This document shows positions 12,812-27,200 of a stretch of DNA of 64,000 nt, in pieces (positions within the stretch are counted from its first letter, which is position 1; each line of letters opens with the position of its first letter). The stretch is from Rhynchosporium graminicola. Taxonomy: Eukaryota; Ascomycota; Leotiomycetes; Helotiales; Ploettnerulaceae. The translations under genes and the position numbers were made by a program. Under the pieces are notes generated by a model. That model had not been told where the DNA came from. It searched no databases and worked only from the letters and a program-made list of their open reading frames with translations. Location: positions 394,512 through 458,511 of the forward strand of contig FJUW01000003.1 of the NCBI GenBank assembly GCA_900074885.1. The letters are read 5' to 3'.

Positions 12812-15430
12812 CTTGTCGATTTCAGTCCGACCCTGTAAAGAGTAGGAGCTGACAGCAAGTGGGAGGATGAATGGAATTCCTGGTATCGAATGCAGGAGAC
12901 GAAATTATGAAGCTCCTTTTTTTCCGTAATCGTCTTCAAATGGAAATTAGCTCATCCCGCCACGTTCTATGCAGGATATATAAGTCGTCCTCACTTCTAC
13001 CAAACATACACGTCATGTGCAAACGCATTGTTGGCGTAGGAACTTTGTAGAGGTGGATGTTTATGCTCGCAGGGAGATACTTCTCGCTTAGCGGAGAAGT
13101 CGCCTGTAATTGGGATTAATTCTATGGGGTACCCTGGTAAAAAATGTTGCGGCTCGACAACGCATAACGCTGGGAGTTACAGATTAGGATCCTCAAAACT
13201 TTGATCGGACGGCCGTACCTGAAGGTTTATCCAATGTGGTAAGGCAGTACATGAAGAGGGAATGAGTAGCGAAACTTTCGAACCCCTCGGAATCTCTGTT
13301 GATCTCCGTAGGGCTATGGCCCGAGTGGTTGATAGATTTCCATATATACGAGTAAGTCGCGCATACCAGGAACAAGTACCTGGTCTCGATTGTGATCATG
13401 CGAGCAAAGCTTAAATCAGCTAGTATTGAATATCGGCTCAAATTGAAGTGCATGTTTCAGCTTTGTCGTGATTGCTTGTAAAGCCAACAGCTAGCCTCTT
13501 TGCGCTAAGATAAGGTTGACTAAGTCGAACGTAGTACTAGTGACTGCTCGAGTCGATACGATTTCTAGTCTCAGGGGAAGTATGCCTGGTAAAAGTCACA
13601 ACAGAAGCCCAGGAGGATGGAGTCAGCCTGAGCCCTCTGCACGATTAACCTTTCGTAGAGTAGCTCTTTCTCAAAACTTCGTGGCCTCTTGAAATCAGCA
13701 AGTGCTCGAGTCGCAACGGTTTTCCCCCAATAGCTTTTTCTGCTATCATGATTCACGATATTAAGCTTTATACTCGAACCGTTTGTGCTTGAAAATCCGA
13801 ATGAGCAATCGAGTGCCAAGATTCAAGATCAGTGTCTGATTGATCGCCCAGGCTCGTCGACTGCAGAACTTTGAAATTCATAGTAGGGAGGTAAACGATT
13901 CCATACCTGCGGATAAGAAACGTCCTAAAACAAAACTGTCAATTGAGGTTTCCGTCAGTCGCTTGGCAAGCCGGATTTGAGTTTACTATTTAGAATCGCA
14001 GTATTCGGGTAGTCATCAGGTCGTTGCCCCAGCGGAAGATAACAGAGAAAACAAGCAGACCAAGTTTCAGGCGGTTTTCCAACAGTCAAGAAACTTGGCA
14101 GGATAGAGAGTAAGACATGCCGATTACTGATCTAGTCAGTATTTAGTACTGCCTTAATGGATTCTCCAGCGCTACGGATCAAACAGGAGAGTGATCGAAT
14201 ACCACAGCCCTATCAGCTATTTTGAGCGTCAATGCATACTCACTAAGGTTCTCGGGTGAGCCGAAGACCTTATAAAAGAAAGACACTCGTCGCTTGCCAG
14301 AAACGCTAAGTTGCGCCTGTAAATTGCGATTTGAAATGCTTGCGTGGCAGCCGGCAATATACTTCCAAATATCGCGAAGCTGCGCGAGTGGCTTAAATAT
14401 AGCTTATACAAAACGTCCCCCCAAAGTTTAGACAGAACATCCCCATAAGCCTAATGGATAGATGAAGTAGAAATGAGACGGCATCATAATCACCTGCAGA
14501 TATGGACCCACGCAAGTTTTCGATTTTTCCAAAGAGCTCAGTCAAAGCCAGTTGCGATTTTGGGTCTCGAAAATTATATGGCGTACTAGCATCATCGAGT
14601 ATCATTTGTGTCCGGTTCGACCGGAAGCAGTATCGGTATTGCGTCGTCAGGTCTCGCAATTGATATACAGCCATATCAGGCCGCTAAAATTGACTAAGGG
14701 GATGTGCAGAATATTGCTATGCTGTCGTATCCTGTGACGGACAAAGTAATCCGAGCGAGAGAAGTTGTTGTTGGCTGTGTCCATGCTCGATTGCTACGCA
14801 GGACGACGATTTTGAACAGAGAGTTTGGAATTATGCGAAGCGCAGAGGATCAAGTCTCCACAAGGGGCTACGCGATCATGTGAATTCTGGACCGCATACT
14901 CAGATATATCATTTATCGATTTTTTGAAGCACCTTCTTTTAGAAGTGATGGCAGAAGGATATTTAGCGCAGAATATAAATTTCGAGATGAATAACTCTCT
15001 GCAGAGCGATCTGACTCCCAGACACAAAGGCGTCCCCAGCAATACGATCACGTGATCGCTGTTGCCTAGATCTGTAATTTTCTTTCGATAACTGGAGGTT
15101 GCCAAAAGCTCTGATAGCTTGCTCGACTTTTGAGTTTACTTGGACTATGTTACCGGACTCGATGACTGGCCACAAGTCTGCCACACCAAATATTTCGCTG
15201 AGGCTGAAGCTGAAGCTGTAACGTTCATGAATTTATGAGTAAGACCGATACAATAAAATATATTTTTCTGCATTTAGGGATTAAAGTTATCAAGCTATCA
15301 TGATTTGTCTACAGAAAACCAAACACGATACCGACTTGAGAATAGCAAGCACTCGTCCTCAGGGAGGTCAATGAGCACGGTCTCCATTATGGACGACTAG
15401 ATGGCACAGTAGGGCAAAGTCATACGAGTG
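12812..15430. other. Gene-poor region between the proline-rich gene and the transposon block
   Basis: No confident gene. Short open frames at 13193-13819 are not persuasive. Coding-like stretches on the minus strand at 14393-15220 are listed separately. I found no tRNA with a plausible clover-leaf here. Confidence 0.4.
14393..15220 (-). pseudogene. Possible remnant of a minus-strand gene
   Basis: Two minus-strand open stretches look more protein-like than the background. One at about 15070-15220 reads as SFSLSEIFGVADLW and continues into a helical segment; its open frame has no ATG before the upstream stop. The other, 14393-14674, starts with a real ATG and contains DPKSQLALTELFGKIENL. The first is vaguely like the start of fungal STAND/NACHT proteins, but this is weak. 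No convincing splice model joins them, so a decayed gene is the cautious reading. Confidence 0.2.
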
Positions 15431-15890
15431 GAGAAAGTCATTATTTTTACTATACTCCTAATGATAATTGCTATCTTATTATTAAGATAGGATAGCTAGT
15501 ATCTTTAGAATAACAGGATCCCGGAATATCTTCTATACTATTTACTAAGTTCGAAAAATTAAATATCAAATATCTTTTTAACGTTATTTAATATTATTTC
15601 TAGTAATCAGACGATAGCAGGAAATAATTTCGTATATTAATTTTCTGAGATTTCTAACCTTTATAGCAAAATCTAAACTATTACTACTTATAATAATAAA
15701 TAGATTAGAAGAGAACCTGATATCTAGTATAGTCTGATATATCGCTTATAGATATTAAGTAAAATATAGATATTCTAGTATAATCTGACTAAGATTATGA
15801 ATACTATATATATATTTAAAAATATAAACTATTTCATTAAGATTCTAAGAGATACTATAGTGTTTTCGAGGTTTCTTTAGAGTCGGTAAC
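15431..15890. other. TA-rich left flank of the nested transposon block
   Basis: Composition shifts abruptly to TA-rich, CpA-poor sequence resembling RIP products, although no element boundary is visible. It could be RIP leakage from the adjacent element or an older unrecognisable repeat. The last five bases, GTAAC (15886-15890), are the target duplication of the chromovirus. Confidence 0.55.
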
Positions 15891-16158
15891 TATGACGACA
15901 GCTCACCTGAATATCATATGAGAAGAAGGATAGATAATAGGGCCTAAGTTCATAGGTATCCCGGCAGAACTAGTATCTAACCCGGTATAGTATCGGACTA
16001 GTACTAGTATATATATATAAGGTGCTTTATACCTTATCTCTCTTCTTCTTCCTTCCTTATCTTTTTGTTTCCTTTATACTAGACTATATAAGATCGCTCT
16101 TAGCCTCCCTACTTATTTATTCTTACTTATATATTACCTTAAGTCTTATATTATTATA
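15891..16158 (+). repeat. 5' LTR of chromovirus copy 1
   Basis: 268 bp, starting TATGACGACA and ending ATTATTATA. Comparison with the other copies suggests original ends close to TGTAACGACA...TGTCGTTACA, a 10-bp terminal inverted repeat blurred by transitions. It contains a TATATATATAAGG stretch that could be the promoter core. Confidence 0.93.
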
Positions 16159-16413
16159 TTAAATAAAAAGATCAAGATAGCCGGAGATAGCTTACTATAA
16201 TATCTTACTACTAAGTTAGTTATTCGATAACTACTCGTATATAGCTAAGATACTAGAGATCTCTCGGATAACTATGAATCAGGGTTTAATTTAGCTTATC
16301 GTAAATAGTATAATAGAGGAGGTCTTCGCTAACGCTCCTTTAATAACTCTCTTAGTATAAAGGAATTATAGATAGATTTTGAAGAAAGTATAATAAATAC
16401 CTCGGAACTTTAA

Positions 16414-16618
16414 TGTTAGTCCATATGTTGGTCCATAGTCACGTGTTAGTCGAGTATCTGCACCGGGGTTTAGCCGGCCAGATATATCTCCCTTACGGAG
16501 TCTCGACTACCTAGGAAAGACAGCTACGATATAACAGATAATACTACTACTATTATTACTATACTTTGGCTCACGCAGACTACTTAATTGTACGTACTAC
16601 GACAGAGTAATACTAATA
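16414..16618 (+). repeat. 5' LTR of copia A copy 2
   Basis: 205 bp, TGTTAGTC...TACTAATA. The right end differs from the intact-looking ...GATACCAACA of the other LTRs by transitions only. Confidence 0.93.
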
Positions 16619-17979
16619 TTAATTAATAGACGCATAGATCATTTCACTCTTTAAAAGCAGTTAAATTCTAAGAATTTCGACTACTGAAAAGAGCGCGCTA
16701 GTAACCTTGAAGAGTAGAGATATCTACTATAGCAATAGCTCAAGTACTAGAGAAGATACGGTCTCCTCTATACTATTTGACTTGAATTACTAAGATAATT
16801 TGCCTGGATTCTACCTGCGACACGGTTAAAGGATTCGAATTCTAGTATATTATACTACTATTACCTTCTACGTACTTACTTACGTACTTATAGAGTATAT
16901 ACTTCGATTACTACCGCAACCCGACTTCAAAGAACGCGCTTTTGAGTTGCGCTGAAAACTCGAAGTTAAAACTTGAACGCGCTACGCTAGCGCTTCCCAC
17001 TACTATATAACACTTAAGAATAACTCTATAACTACTATTCTAAATAACCTCGGAATAGCACTAAAACACTTATACGAATCAGACCTTTAATATAGTAAGA
17101 GATAATAATACCCCTAGTGCTTTCGATACACCTGCGAACTCCGGCAAGGACCTACTAGACCCGGAGACTATACAGAAACAGGGAGAAGGTCTTATTAGAT
17201 AAATTAAGAGCTCCGACTATATAGATAGACTCTTATACTCCTTATTTAAGGAGATATACGAAAGTTAGATAGTAGACTCTTTTAAATCTATTAAGAAATC
17301 GTTAAATAATAACCTTATATTCACCTTACGTACTAAAGGTATATTTATCGAAGAAGGCGACGAACCTGCGCAGGAGCTATATAAGCTTCTATATACTCTA
17401 TAGGATACTATACGTAATAATTAGACCTTAAAGGAACTAGAGAGTATAGTAGGAGAGAAGATACTCTCTGTATAGCTATAGTATATAGTATTAAACCTAC
17501 TAGTACTAGAGAAGCAGATATCTGCGTAGTAATAGCGAGATAAGAGAGAGAAGGAGATAATAAATAATATAGCTATTTAATAAGACGAGTTAGAGTATAA
17601 GAGATTAAAGAAGGAGTTCTATAGACTGCGATAAAGATGCTATATTATACTCGGCTTACTTCCTATCAGCGAATTCGACTTTAATAAAGAATACTACGAA
17701 CCTCTATAATAAGACCGAGATTCTACCGAAGGAGTATAGTAATATAAAGAGACCTCCTCTGACTAGAATAGAGAAGAGTAGCGATACTATAGAAAGCGTA
17801 TATCGAAGAATGCGAGGAGTAGAGGAGGAGGAAGCTACTAAGGAGGAGGAGGAGGAGGAGAAGGAGATAGCTACTAAGGAACTAGAGGAGGAGAGAGAGA
17901 GTACTATAATATAGTACGGAAGGAGAAAGAGAAGTCGTATAGAAAGGAGATCGCTAGCTTCTCTTGTATATTTCTAGAA

Positions 17980-20900
17980 GAGATGAAATTCAAGGGAGAC
18001 GGAGATAGCTTTAGTAATAAGGTCAGAATATTCTATAACGCTTACTTAAGAGCTAAGATTCTACCGGAGGAGTATAGTAAGGCGTTTCTATTAATACTGA
18101 AAGGCGCTGCTCTCTAATACTACTATTATAATCTGAATAGTATCCTTAGAACCTCCCTTATTATCAAATTCGATACTATACTAAAGAATATAATAGATTA
18201 GTTTAAGAGCGAGGAGTTTAGCAGATCTTTACTGACTATATAGAACCTTCTTACCCTTAAATCGATTAAGGAGAAGAACCCTGGAAAGACGACTTCAGAA
18301 TGCTTTAATATACTCTCTACGTAGATTAGAGAGCTATATTATAGTATACCCTTTGAATTACGCTATAAGAAGTTCGTTATAAATAAGATTATTACTACTT
18401 ACTAAAGCTCGGAAGCTTACTAAATTACTCTAGCTTAACTTAAAACTTCTACTGAAAAGACGATTACTTCTATTAGAACCTCTATCGTTAACTACGAGCA
18501 CGTATACCCTGCAACTAGTACTACTTTCTATACTAATCGAAAATTCCGAAGCGATTCTAATAAAGGATAAGTATATAGAGAGAAGGGAGATAGTAAAGGG
18601 CGATTCAGAATATATGGAGAGAAGAGGATAAATACAATAGATAAGGAAGGTAACGCTAAGAAGTGCTAGGTATATAATACTACAGATCATATGTCCTTCG
18701 ACTATATAGTAGAAGAAAGAGAGAAAGCTAAGGAGAAGTTCAAGGCGAAGAACTCTTCTAAGTTCAAAGGCAACTTTAGAAGAGTCTTTAAGAAGGCATA
18801 TAGATAATACGTTATAAAGTATAAAGGTACAGAAGACGAGTATATAGCTACTGCCTTTACCTTATGCGAAGCCGGGAGCGATATAGACTACGATTCCGAC
18901 GCTCAGCCGGAAGCTCTATTTATAACTTCTATAGGACCTATCTCAGTAGTAGCCGCATAACTAATAATAGAAACCCTAGTAAATACGGCTTTTAAATACC
19001 TATTAGATACTGCCGAAGAAGCTATAGAAGAGAACCTGACCGCAGAGATAATAATAAGTAGCCCCTGATATAATTCGTTAGTTTTTCATGGAATTATAAT
19101 CGATACTAGAGCAGTAAAAGTATCTATAATAGGCAAAAGTTAATACGAAGCCTATAAGGCTCTATATAAGGCTGAACTCTTGCTTTCCTATGGAATAAAC
19201 GTTAAATTCGATATTAGTAAGGCTACTTCTATTAGTATAATAATTATACCTTCTCTAATTAGAAAAATCCAATTTGAGGTTATAGCTATAGATATTCTGT
19301 TTCTACTCTATTTAGATAATATATATAAGCTTAGAGTTATATTAGATAATCTTCGTAACGTACTTATCACGCTATAGGGAGATATACTAGTTATACGGAG
19401 ATTCGGCTACTTCTTCTTACTCTAGAAGGAGTCACTTAAGACGTATATTACGGAGTGCTTCTAGTCGAATATAAGAGTACTTATAGAGACGGATTTATGT
19501 CGACTTTACTACTGATTCGGATACCCCTTAGTAAGAAAGCTGGAAGATTTACTATAATAGGCCGGTCACGAGTATAACTCAGGGGTACTAAAGGAGCTTA
19601 CTAAGCTCTATAAGCACTACTAGTTATACGGAAGATCGCTAGGTAGATTCAAGTTTAAGCTCCACGATACTAATAATATATACTTTAATTACGAAGTAGT
19701 GATCGATATTATATAACTAGACGGTCGGTAAGTCTTATATATAGTCGACTAAGGTATTACTTTTCAGAACAGAAGTTTTCTTACTAATATATCTGCAGAA
19801 TACGTATAGAACCGATTTAAGCAGATATAGATAGATACCTACCTTAGACTACTGGATTTTATCGTTATAGACATAGGTATGTAATTTAAATTAAAAGAAT
19901 TCGTATAGAGTACTAAGATAGAGGGTTCTATAGTTAAAGTTATACCTATAGAGGCTTACTACTCTATTAGTAAGGTAGAGAGATATTACGGCCCTCTGAA
20001 GAGAGCTTATATGATAATTCGTAAGGAATTACTATACCTTAGTTAAAATATAGTACTATAGATAGTATTCTACGTAATTAACTATATTTCTAGACCTAGT
20101 GGAATTATACCTGTTTTACTAGTATTTGGAGTATATCCTAGAATAGTAGAGATAGACGTACTTTCGCTATTAGTCTCCTAATAAGCTATTACACTTTATA
20201 AGGCTATAGAAGAGATTCGCAAACTACGGAGTCGTCGGTAAGTTAATAATACCCTGAATACTCGAAATGGACCTAGTTCTATAGTAGTAAGAGACTTTCT
20301 ATTAAACTCTCTAGTACTAGTTTAGAGAGAGAAAGGCTTCTAGGATAGACCTTAGCTACTTATTTCTATAGATAGAGAGAACTACGTAGTAGAAATCGAT
20401 GGCAGACTAATAACCTTTCGCTTTATGTTGATTAAACTATAGTACGAAGAAGATATCGATTCTGATGAACCAGAGAGTATTATACTTGAAATTATACTCT
20501 TACTACCCCTTATCTTACTCCTAGGAGTACTATTATTTAGTACTACTAAGTTAAATCGACTTATACTAGTACTAAAGAAGTAACCTTATCGAGATTGACG
20601 AAAGCTAATTCGATTCAGAGACGATAATATTAAAGTTTACTTAAATTATATAGATAAATTATTTATTAGTTTCCTAGTAGTAGAACCTTAATACGCTGCG
20701 TTAAGATATAAGGAGATTAATAGTTTAATCGCTATAGGGATCTTTAAATTAGTCTATAAAGATGAATTGCTAGCTAGAGCTAGGGTCTTTAATACTAAAT
20801 TTATCGACTAGATAAAATTTAAAGGTATATAGAAGGCCTACGAGAAGTCTAGACTAGTTATATAAGCGTATAACGACTCTAGAAAGAACTAAGTACTTAC

Positions 20901-22260
20901 TATATTACTAACTATTCAACGAGTTAGCTAATGACTACTGCTAGTATACGTAGTTATATACCCTGAGTTTAAGGTATATAGCTATGATATTACATAAGCT
21001 TATACTTAGTCTACGTTATACCTAATACGTGACTTCTTCGTACGCCCTCTAAAGGAGATTCTAGCTTAGCTATATTAGTTTTTGCAATGCGTTAGGCCTA
21101 TATATAGTATACTAGAATCAGAGAACTATTAGTTCGGTATATACTATAGATATAAGGTTAAGAAGCTCTATATAATACTATCGACGTTCAATACGTATCT
21201 ACTATCTGTTTCAGGTAAAGCTAGTATAGGAGCTCTTAGTCTTCAGATTAACGATACTTTCTTTATCGGTAATAAGACCTTTATAGACGCAGAAGAGAGA
21301 GAGCTATAGAAGGCTAGATTCAAGTCGAACGAGAGAGAGCAATTAACTACTTTATACTTAATTAACTTTAATAGAAGTTATATTACCTTAGAAACTAACA
21401 GCTCTATTCGACTGTCTTAATAATCGTACGATAAGACGCTAAGACTGATTAAGAAAGAACTAGTTAATCTTACTAACTCCTATAGAGATATATAATAAGG
21501 TCTTACCTAAATCGAGCAATTTGCCGCCTAGAGAGCTAGAGGTTCATACCTAGTAACTGTTTCTTAGCCGGAAGTATCGTTTGATATCTCTTTTACTATA
21601 TAAACTATAAATCCGATAGAGAAGGACTTTAAGCTCTTAAATAAGAGAATCTTATAGTAAAAGTTCAACTATAGTAAAGGTCTCTGATACGTTAAATTAG
21701 ATAAGAAGTCTCTGAAACTCATTGTATTTACTAATAGTTCATTTACTAATTTGAAAGACTTCTACTCTTAAATTAGCTATATCTACGTACTTATAGATAA
21801 GTATAATAAGGTAAACGTTATTCACTAGTCTTCGGTCTGCTATAAGAGAGTTACTAGATCTATACTAGCCTCTGAACTATACGCTATATTAGAAGGTTTT
21901 GATATAGCTGATACTATTAAGACTATTATCGAATAGATTATAGAGATTATAGTACTACCTTTACTTATAGTTACCGATTCTAAGTCTTTGTATAACTATA
22001 TAGTACGACTTAATACTATAAGAGAGAAGAGATTAATAATTAACCTTATATATCTACGTTAGGCGTATAAAAGAAAAGAGATATCAGAGGTGATTTAGGT
22101 AGTAGGGCTAGATAACCCTGCGGATACGATAACTAAGATAAATTGCAACGGAGCTTTAAAGGAGCTATTATATACGAATCAATTAGTTATTAAGCCTATA
22201 GAATAGGTAGATAGAGGGAATTTAGATGACTTGAAGCCGGAAGAGAGCTTATAAGGCGTT
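17980..22260 (+). pseudogene. gag-pol remnant of copia A copy 2
   Basis: Gag-like sequence begins near 17980 (KFKGDGDSFSNKV, then EEYSKAFLL). A decayed zinc knuckle lies at 18661-18702, where Cys residues have become Tyr. A protease motif IIDTRA, expected as IDTGA, is near 19100. Integrase features run from about 19500: a GHP-VRKLEDLL block, D in the VVDQGT-like word near 19742, D in the next block near 19866, and E in GKVERYYG near 19972. The RT region has LQINDT at 21241-21255, where DD is expected. RNase H words (ASELYAI, TDSKSLY) lie near 21860-22000. Stops replace expected Gln/Trp codons throughout. Borders are approximate. Confidence 0.85.
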
Positions 22261-22422
22261 TAGTTTAGTTATCTAATCTTTGGACCTAATCACGTGGAAA
22301 CCTATATACTATATAATACTTCTGCACGAGTAGTACTACAGTACTACTCTTACTAGAAAGCAAAAAGCGTTACTTTCATACGGAGAAGTAGATAGTTTGG
22401 AGCTACTTTAAAGTACTCCTAG

Positions 22423-22627
22423 TATTAGTCCATATGTTGGTCTATAGTCACGTGTTAGTCGAGTATCTGCACCGGGGTTTAGCTGGCCAGATATATCTCC
22501 CTTACGGAGTCTCGACTACCTAGGAAAGATAGCTACGATACAATAGATAATACTACTACTATTATCACTATACTTTGGCTCACGCAGACTACTTGATTAT
22601 ACGTACTACGACAGAGTGATACCAACA
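22423..22627 (+). repeat. 3' LTR of copia A copy 2
   Basis: 205 bp, TATTAGTC...ACCAACA, matching the 5' LTR and the LTR at 3106-3310. The TTTAA target duplication follows directly. Confidence 0.95.
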
Positions 22628-22899
22628 TTTAACCTTTATATATCGCTACTAAAATAGCTCTAATATACCTCTTTTTGAGCTATCGGAATAGCTCTTAACT
22701 AATAAACTAGAGACCTCTCTAGTTCTAGGGGGACTTAACGCGACCTCCCCCGCTCTACCTCCGAACCTAATCTATTATATCTTTTCTTACTTTAAATATC
22801 TCCTGCCCTAGAGAACGTTAATACTTTATTAAGGAAGTACTAACTAAGAGGGAAAGGAAAATAAAAGCGAAATTCACTAGGAGTATAATCGCTAAGTAC

Positions 22900-24190
22900 T
22901 TCTACTACTATAGGTGACTCGAACCTGATCTATTCTCTCTTATAACGATTAGTAGACTAGGAGAAGAAGAATAACTCTCTAGAAGATACTATAGATAAAC
23001 TAATCTCTATATAAAATAGGTTCCTTATAGGGGTCTCTCGCCTATCTTCGACTCTCCTACTAGAACTAATACTATAATCTCCGCGTATAGCGGAGTTTAA
23101 TAAGCTAATAAACTCTATTCCGATATATAGTACTAAGAGAGAGGATACTATTCCTAATAAACTATCTCCCTCCCCTAGCGCCGAATCAGTAGAGTTACGC
23201 CTTAAGAAGTCTTATCTTACTAAGAAGATCCTACCCTTAGATAATAGGTCAGACCTTACTTTCCTCTAATAAAGAGTATCGATACGAGACCGGCTAGCTA
23301 TAAATACTAACTACTATCTTATAGACTTCTTCTAGCGCGTTCTCGTATAGGAACTAGTTACTAGATTAGCTAAGGAGTATTTTACGCCTTAGTATCTCGC
23401 TAACGAGTTTAAGACTAGCGATAAAATAATCTCCTTACTAGAAGAGAACTTCCTTACCGGTTTAGAAGAAGATAACTATTATAACGCTTTCTACTACTTA
23501 GAAATATAATAACCTAGCTATATACGCGAGACCTTCGCTGAGTTTCGTAGTCGATTTTAAAGCGCTACTATCTAAAGTAAAGTTAAAAAGAAGAAGTAGT
23601 TCTTCTATATATAAGATAAGATTATATTATCCTTATACGCTTTAATTCTTATTATTAAACTAACGTAGAATAAGGATTACGCTTCTATAGTTAGATCCTT
23701 ACTTTCTTTTAATACCGAACGTTACTATAACTCAGAATATACCTATCCCGAGAAAGCTATTACCCTAGTATAGCACTATAAGCTTACTATTACTATTATA
23801 ACCTCTACTAGTTCCACTCCTTACTAGTCCCTAAGCTTAGCCCCTCGATAAACTACTTCTATACTATATATATATACCTCTACCTTAGTATAATCTAGTA
23901 CTCCCTCCGCGCTAAAACGCTCTGCTATCTCGACCGGAGAACTCTCTAGATATTATAGTTATAAATAGCTCGGTTATATTAAGCTAGACTACCCTAACTT
24001 ACTTAAAGTTTAATTAATTAACAAATTTCCGAAAGAGGATTAAGTAACTAAAGAAGTAGTAGAAGATATACTCTCCGAATCTGGACTAATACTAAAGGGA
24101 AACGATAAGGCCTAAGTAAAAACTCCTTCCTAGGTCTACGTAAGTATAATCTCTCTAATCTAGACTTTAACTCCTTAATAAGAGGTAAGT
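22900..24190 (+). pseudogene. Chromovirus gag remnant
   Basis: Conceptual translation gives a charged, helical gag-like protein with stretches such as LAKEYFTP and ETFAEFRSRF, typical of Ty3/gypsy gag, interrupted by stops. The collinear region in the second copy is about 59170-60470. Start and end are approximate because RIP has removed the original start and stop context. Confidence 0.7.
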
Positions 24191-24229
24191 AATTTATATA
24201 TCTAACTATAGTTAGTATAAATAAGCTAA

Positions 24230-27200
24230 GAGTCTCTATAAGTAGCTTAATCGATACTAGAGCGAATAGTTATCTATTTATTAATCGTACTCTTACCGGA
24301 CGACTATTAGGGGCCTTTAGTATTAAAATCGAGCTACTATCTTATTCTATTCTAATACGTAAGTTCTAATAGTCTATTAGAACTTATATTATTAATTTTA
24401 TATATTTATACTTTTCTATTAATAGTAGGTATATTTATAACTACCTTTTTATTCTCCTCGATTTAGGATAATAAGATATAATTATTAGTATTAAATAGAT
24501 ATAATGATTTCAGGTTAAGCTAGATACGCTTTACTATAAGCTTCTATAGCCGGAATACTATCTAGCTACCTTCTAATATAATAAGGAGATAATTATAACT
24601 CTACTACTTTATAAACTTAGTATTAATCGATCTTACTAAATCGATACTAACGCGCGGGACTTAGCTATAAATTAGCTAGACTAATAGCGATTATACTAAA
24701 TAGTAATAAAACGGTATATTAATATATTATTCCTATTATTTAACTTATTTCCGCTTATTACTAAGGAATCCGAACCTTTTCTCGCTCTGAATTTATTAAG
24801 AAAAGTACTTACGCCGAAACTTTACTATTAGTACTCCTCTTAACCTCTAAGGATCTAGAAACTAGTTCCGATTTACTAAATTAGTATTATAGCTTTTTAC
24901 TTTAATATAAAATATAAAAGCTCTAAATTATTCTTTATTAATATCTACGAGATAAACTGCCTCTTATAAGACTATCTAAATAGCGATTCTCCTAAGGATC
25001 CTGATACTAAATAACTCGTAGCTAAAAAGCTACCGGAATAGTATTATACTCTTAAGGAAGCCTTTTCTAAGCGGGATTCTATTATTCTTCTATTATATCG
25101 CTTATACGATTATAAAATTATTCTAGAAGAACTATTACTTAATATATATTCGCTCTTATATTAGTAATCTATAAACGAACTATAAGTAACTAAGGAATAC
25201 CTTATAGAGAACTTAGATAAGGGATTTATCGAATCTAGCTAAATTCCCTTTATATTACTTATATTATTCGTTAAGAAGGCTAATAGAGGATTACGCTTCT
25301 ATATTAACTATTATAAGCTTAATACGATTACTCGAAAGGATTCTTATCTAATACCTAAGATCGATAAGCTCTTAACTCGTATATCTAAAGTAGTAATCTT
25401 TATTAAACTAGATATCCGGGTAGTATTTAATTATATTCGTATAGACTCCGAATCCGAGGAGTATATTACCTTCTGAACCCGCTTCGGATCCTATAAATAT
25501 AAAGTATTACCTTTTAGGCTCTATAATAGACCTAGTATATACTAGTGATATATAAATAATATATTACTAGATTACTTAGATAATTTTTATATAGCTTACT
25601 TAGATAATATTCTTATATACTCGGAAACGCTCTAGGAATATAAGGAATATATTAAATTAGTACTATAATACTTAATAGATACCGGACTTTAAGTAGATAT
25701 TAAGAAAAGCGAATTCTATATTACTCGGATTAAATACCTTAGATATATTATTATTACTAACGGAATCGAGCCAGATCCTGAGAAGGTAGTATTATTAGTA
25801 AACTAGAAGTACCCCGAAATAGTAATAACTATGAAATCCTTCTTATGATTCTATAAGTTCTATTATTAATTTATTCAGAATTTCGGCCTTATTACTAAAC
25901 TTCTCTTAGTACTTACTTAGCTTATAGTACTATAGAATTTTACTAACGATTATAAGAAGTCCTTCGACGATTTATATTAATAGCTACTATTAGTATAGAA
26001 ACTATACTATTTCGACTCTAAATTATAAACTAAACTAGAAACTAATATCTCTAATAGTATAATAACTAGAGTTATCTTCTAATTATATAAAGATAAATAG
26101 TAGTATCTAATTAGATTCTACTCTTATATTCTTAATAGATATAAACTAAACTAAGAGATCTATAATAAGGAGCTATATACTATTATTAAGTCTTTCTAGA
26201 AATAGAGATTAAAACTTATATCTCTATAACGTTATACCGGCATATATATAGACTATCGATCCTTAGAATACTTTATAACTACTAAAGTCCTAACTAGTAA
26301 ATAAGCTAGATAGATAGAATTCCTTTCTGAATTTAACTTTTAAATTATATATATACTTAGTAAAGATAACGCTAAAGCTAATATCCTTAGCTATAGGGAA
26401 TAAGATCTAAGGATATAAGAATAATAGAAATAGGATAATAGATCTCGGGTTTTATTACATAAAGACTACTTAGACCTTAAGATTAACGCGGAACTAGCTA
26501 AGTATTATATCGATTAAATTAGTTATATATACTTAATATTACTAAGGACTAATACGCTACCGGAACTTATATATAACTCTTTTAATTTAATCGAGAAACT
26601 ATACTAATTTAATTAAGAATTATTCTCTAAGGAATAAAATATATTAGGAGATAGCTATATTATTAATAATAGTTTATTATTTTATAATAGTTATCTATAC
26701 GTATAACGCTATACCTTACTATATACCTATTTAATTAGCGAAATCTATAATTAAGTTTCTTTCGCTTATCTAAACGCTTATAAGACCGCTGAAATAATTT
26801 CTACTTATTACTACTAGAAAGGACTTATATTAGATATGAAATAGTATACTCGTAATTACTACTCTTACTAGTACTCTTATCCGAAATAGATAAAATAGTA
26901 AGGATTCCTTCACTTATTACTAGTACTTAGCTACTTTATATAGTACTTAACTATAGATTTTAAGAACTTCTTACTTAATAACTAAGGATTTAATAGGATA
27001 TTAGTATTTATCGACCGCTTAGGGAAAAACTCTATATTAATACCGTGCTATTATAATATCGATACTTATAGGATAGTAATATTATTTATCTAATAGATAT
27101 ATTATTGCGGATATACTCTTAAGTTAATTATATCTGACTAAAGAGCTTAGCTAGTCTTATCCTTCTAGTAAGAGTTTTACTATATAATTAGAGTTAAAGT

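Larger units (their letters stand above)
16414..22627 (+). mobile_element. Ty1/copia family A, copy 2 (complete, nested in the chromovirus)
   Basis: A 6214-bp element bounded by identical-length LTRs and a 5-bp duplication, TTTAA, at 16409-16413 and 22628-22632. The second chromovirus copy has a single TTTAA at the same site (58936-58940), which confirms the insertion. Internal order is gag, protease, integrase, reverse transcriptase, RNase H, which is the copia arrangement. All frames are broken by RIP-type stops. It is the same family and orientation as the fragment at 1-3310. Confidence 0.96.

Noticed and set aside
19180..19377. 65-codon plus-strand ORF inside copia A
   Set aside because: It is part of the broken protease/pre-integrase reading of the retrotransposon, not an independent gene.
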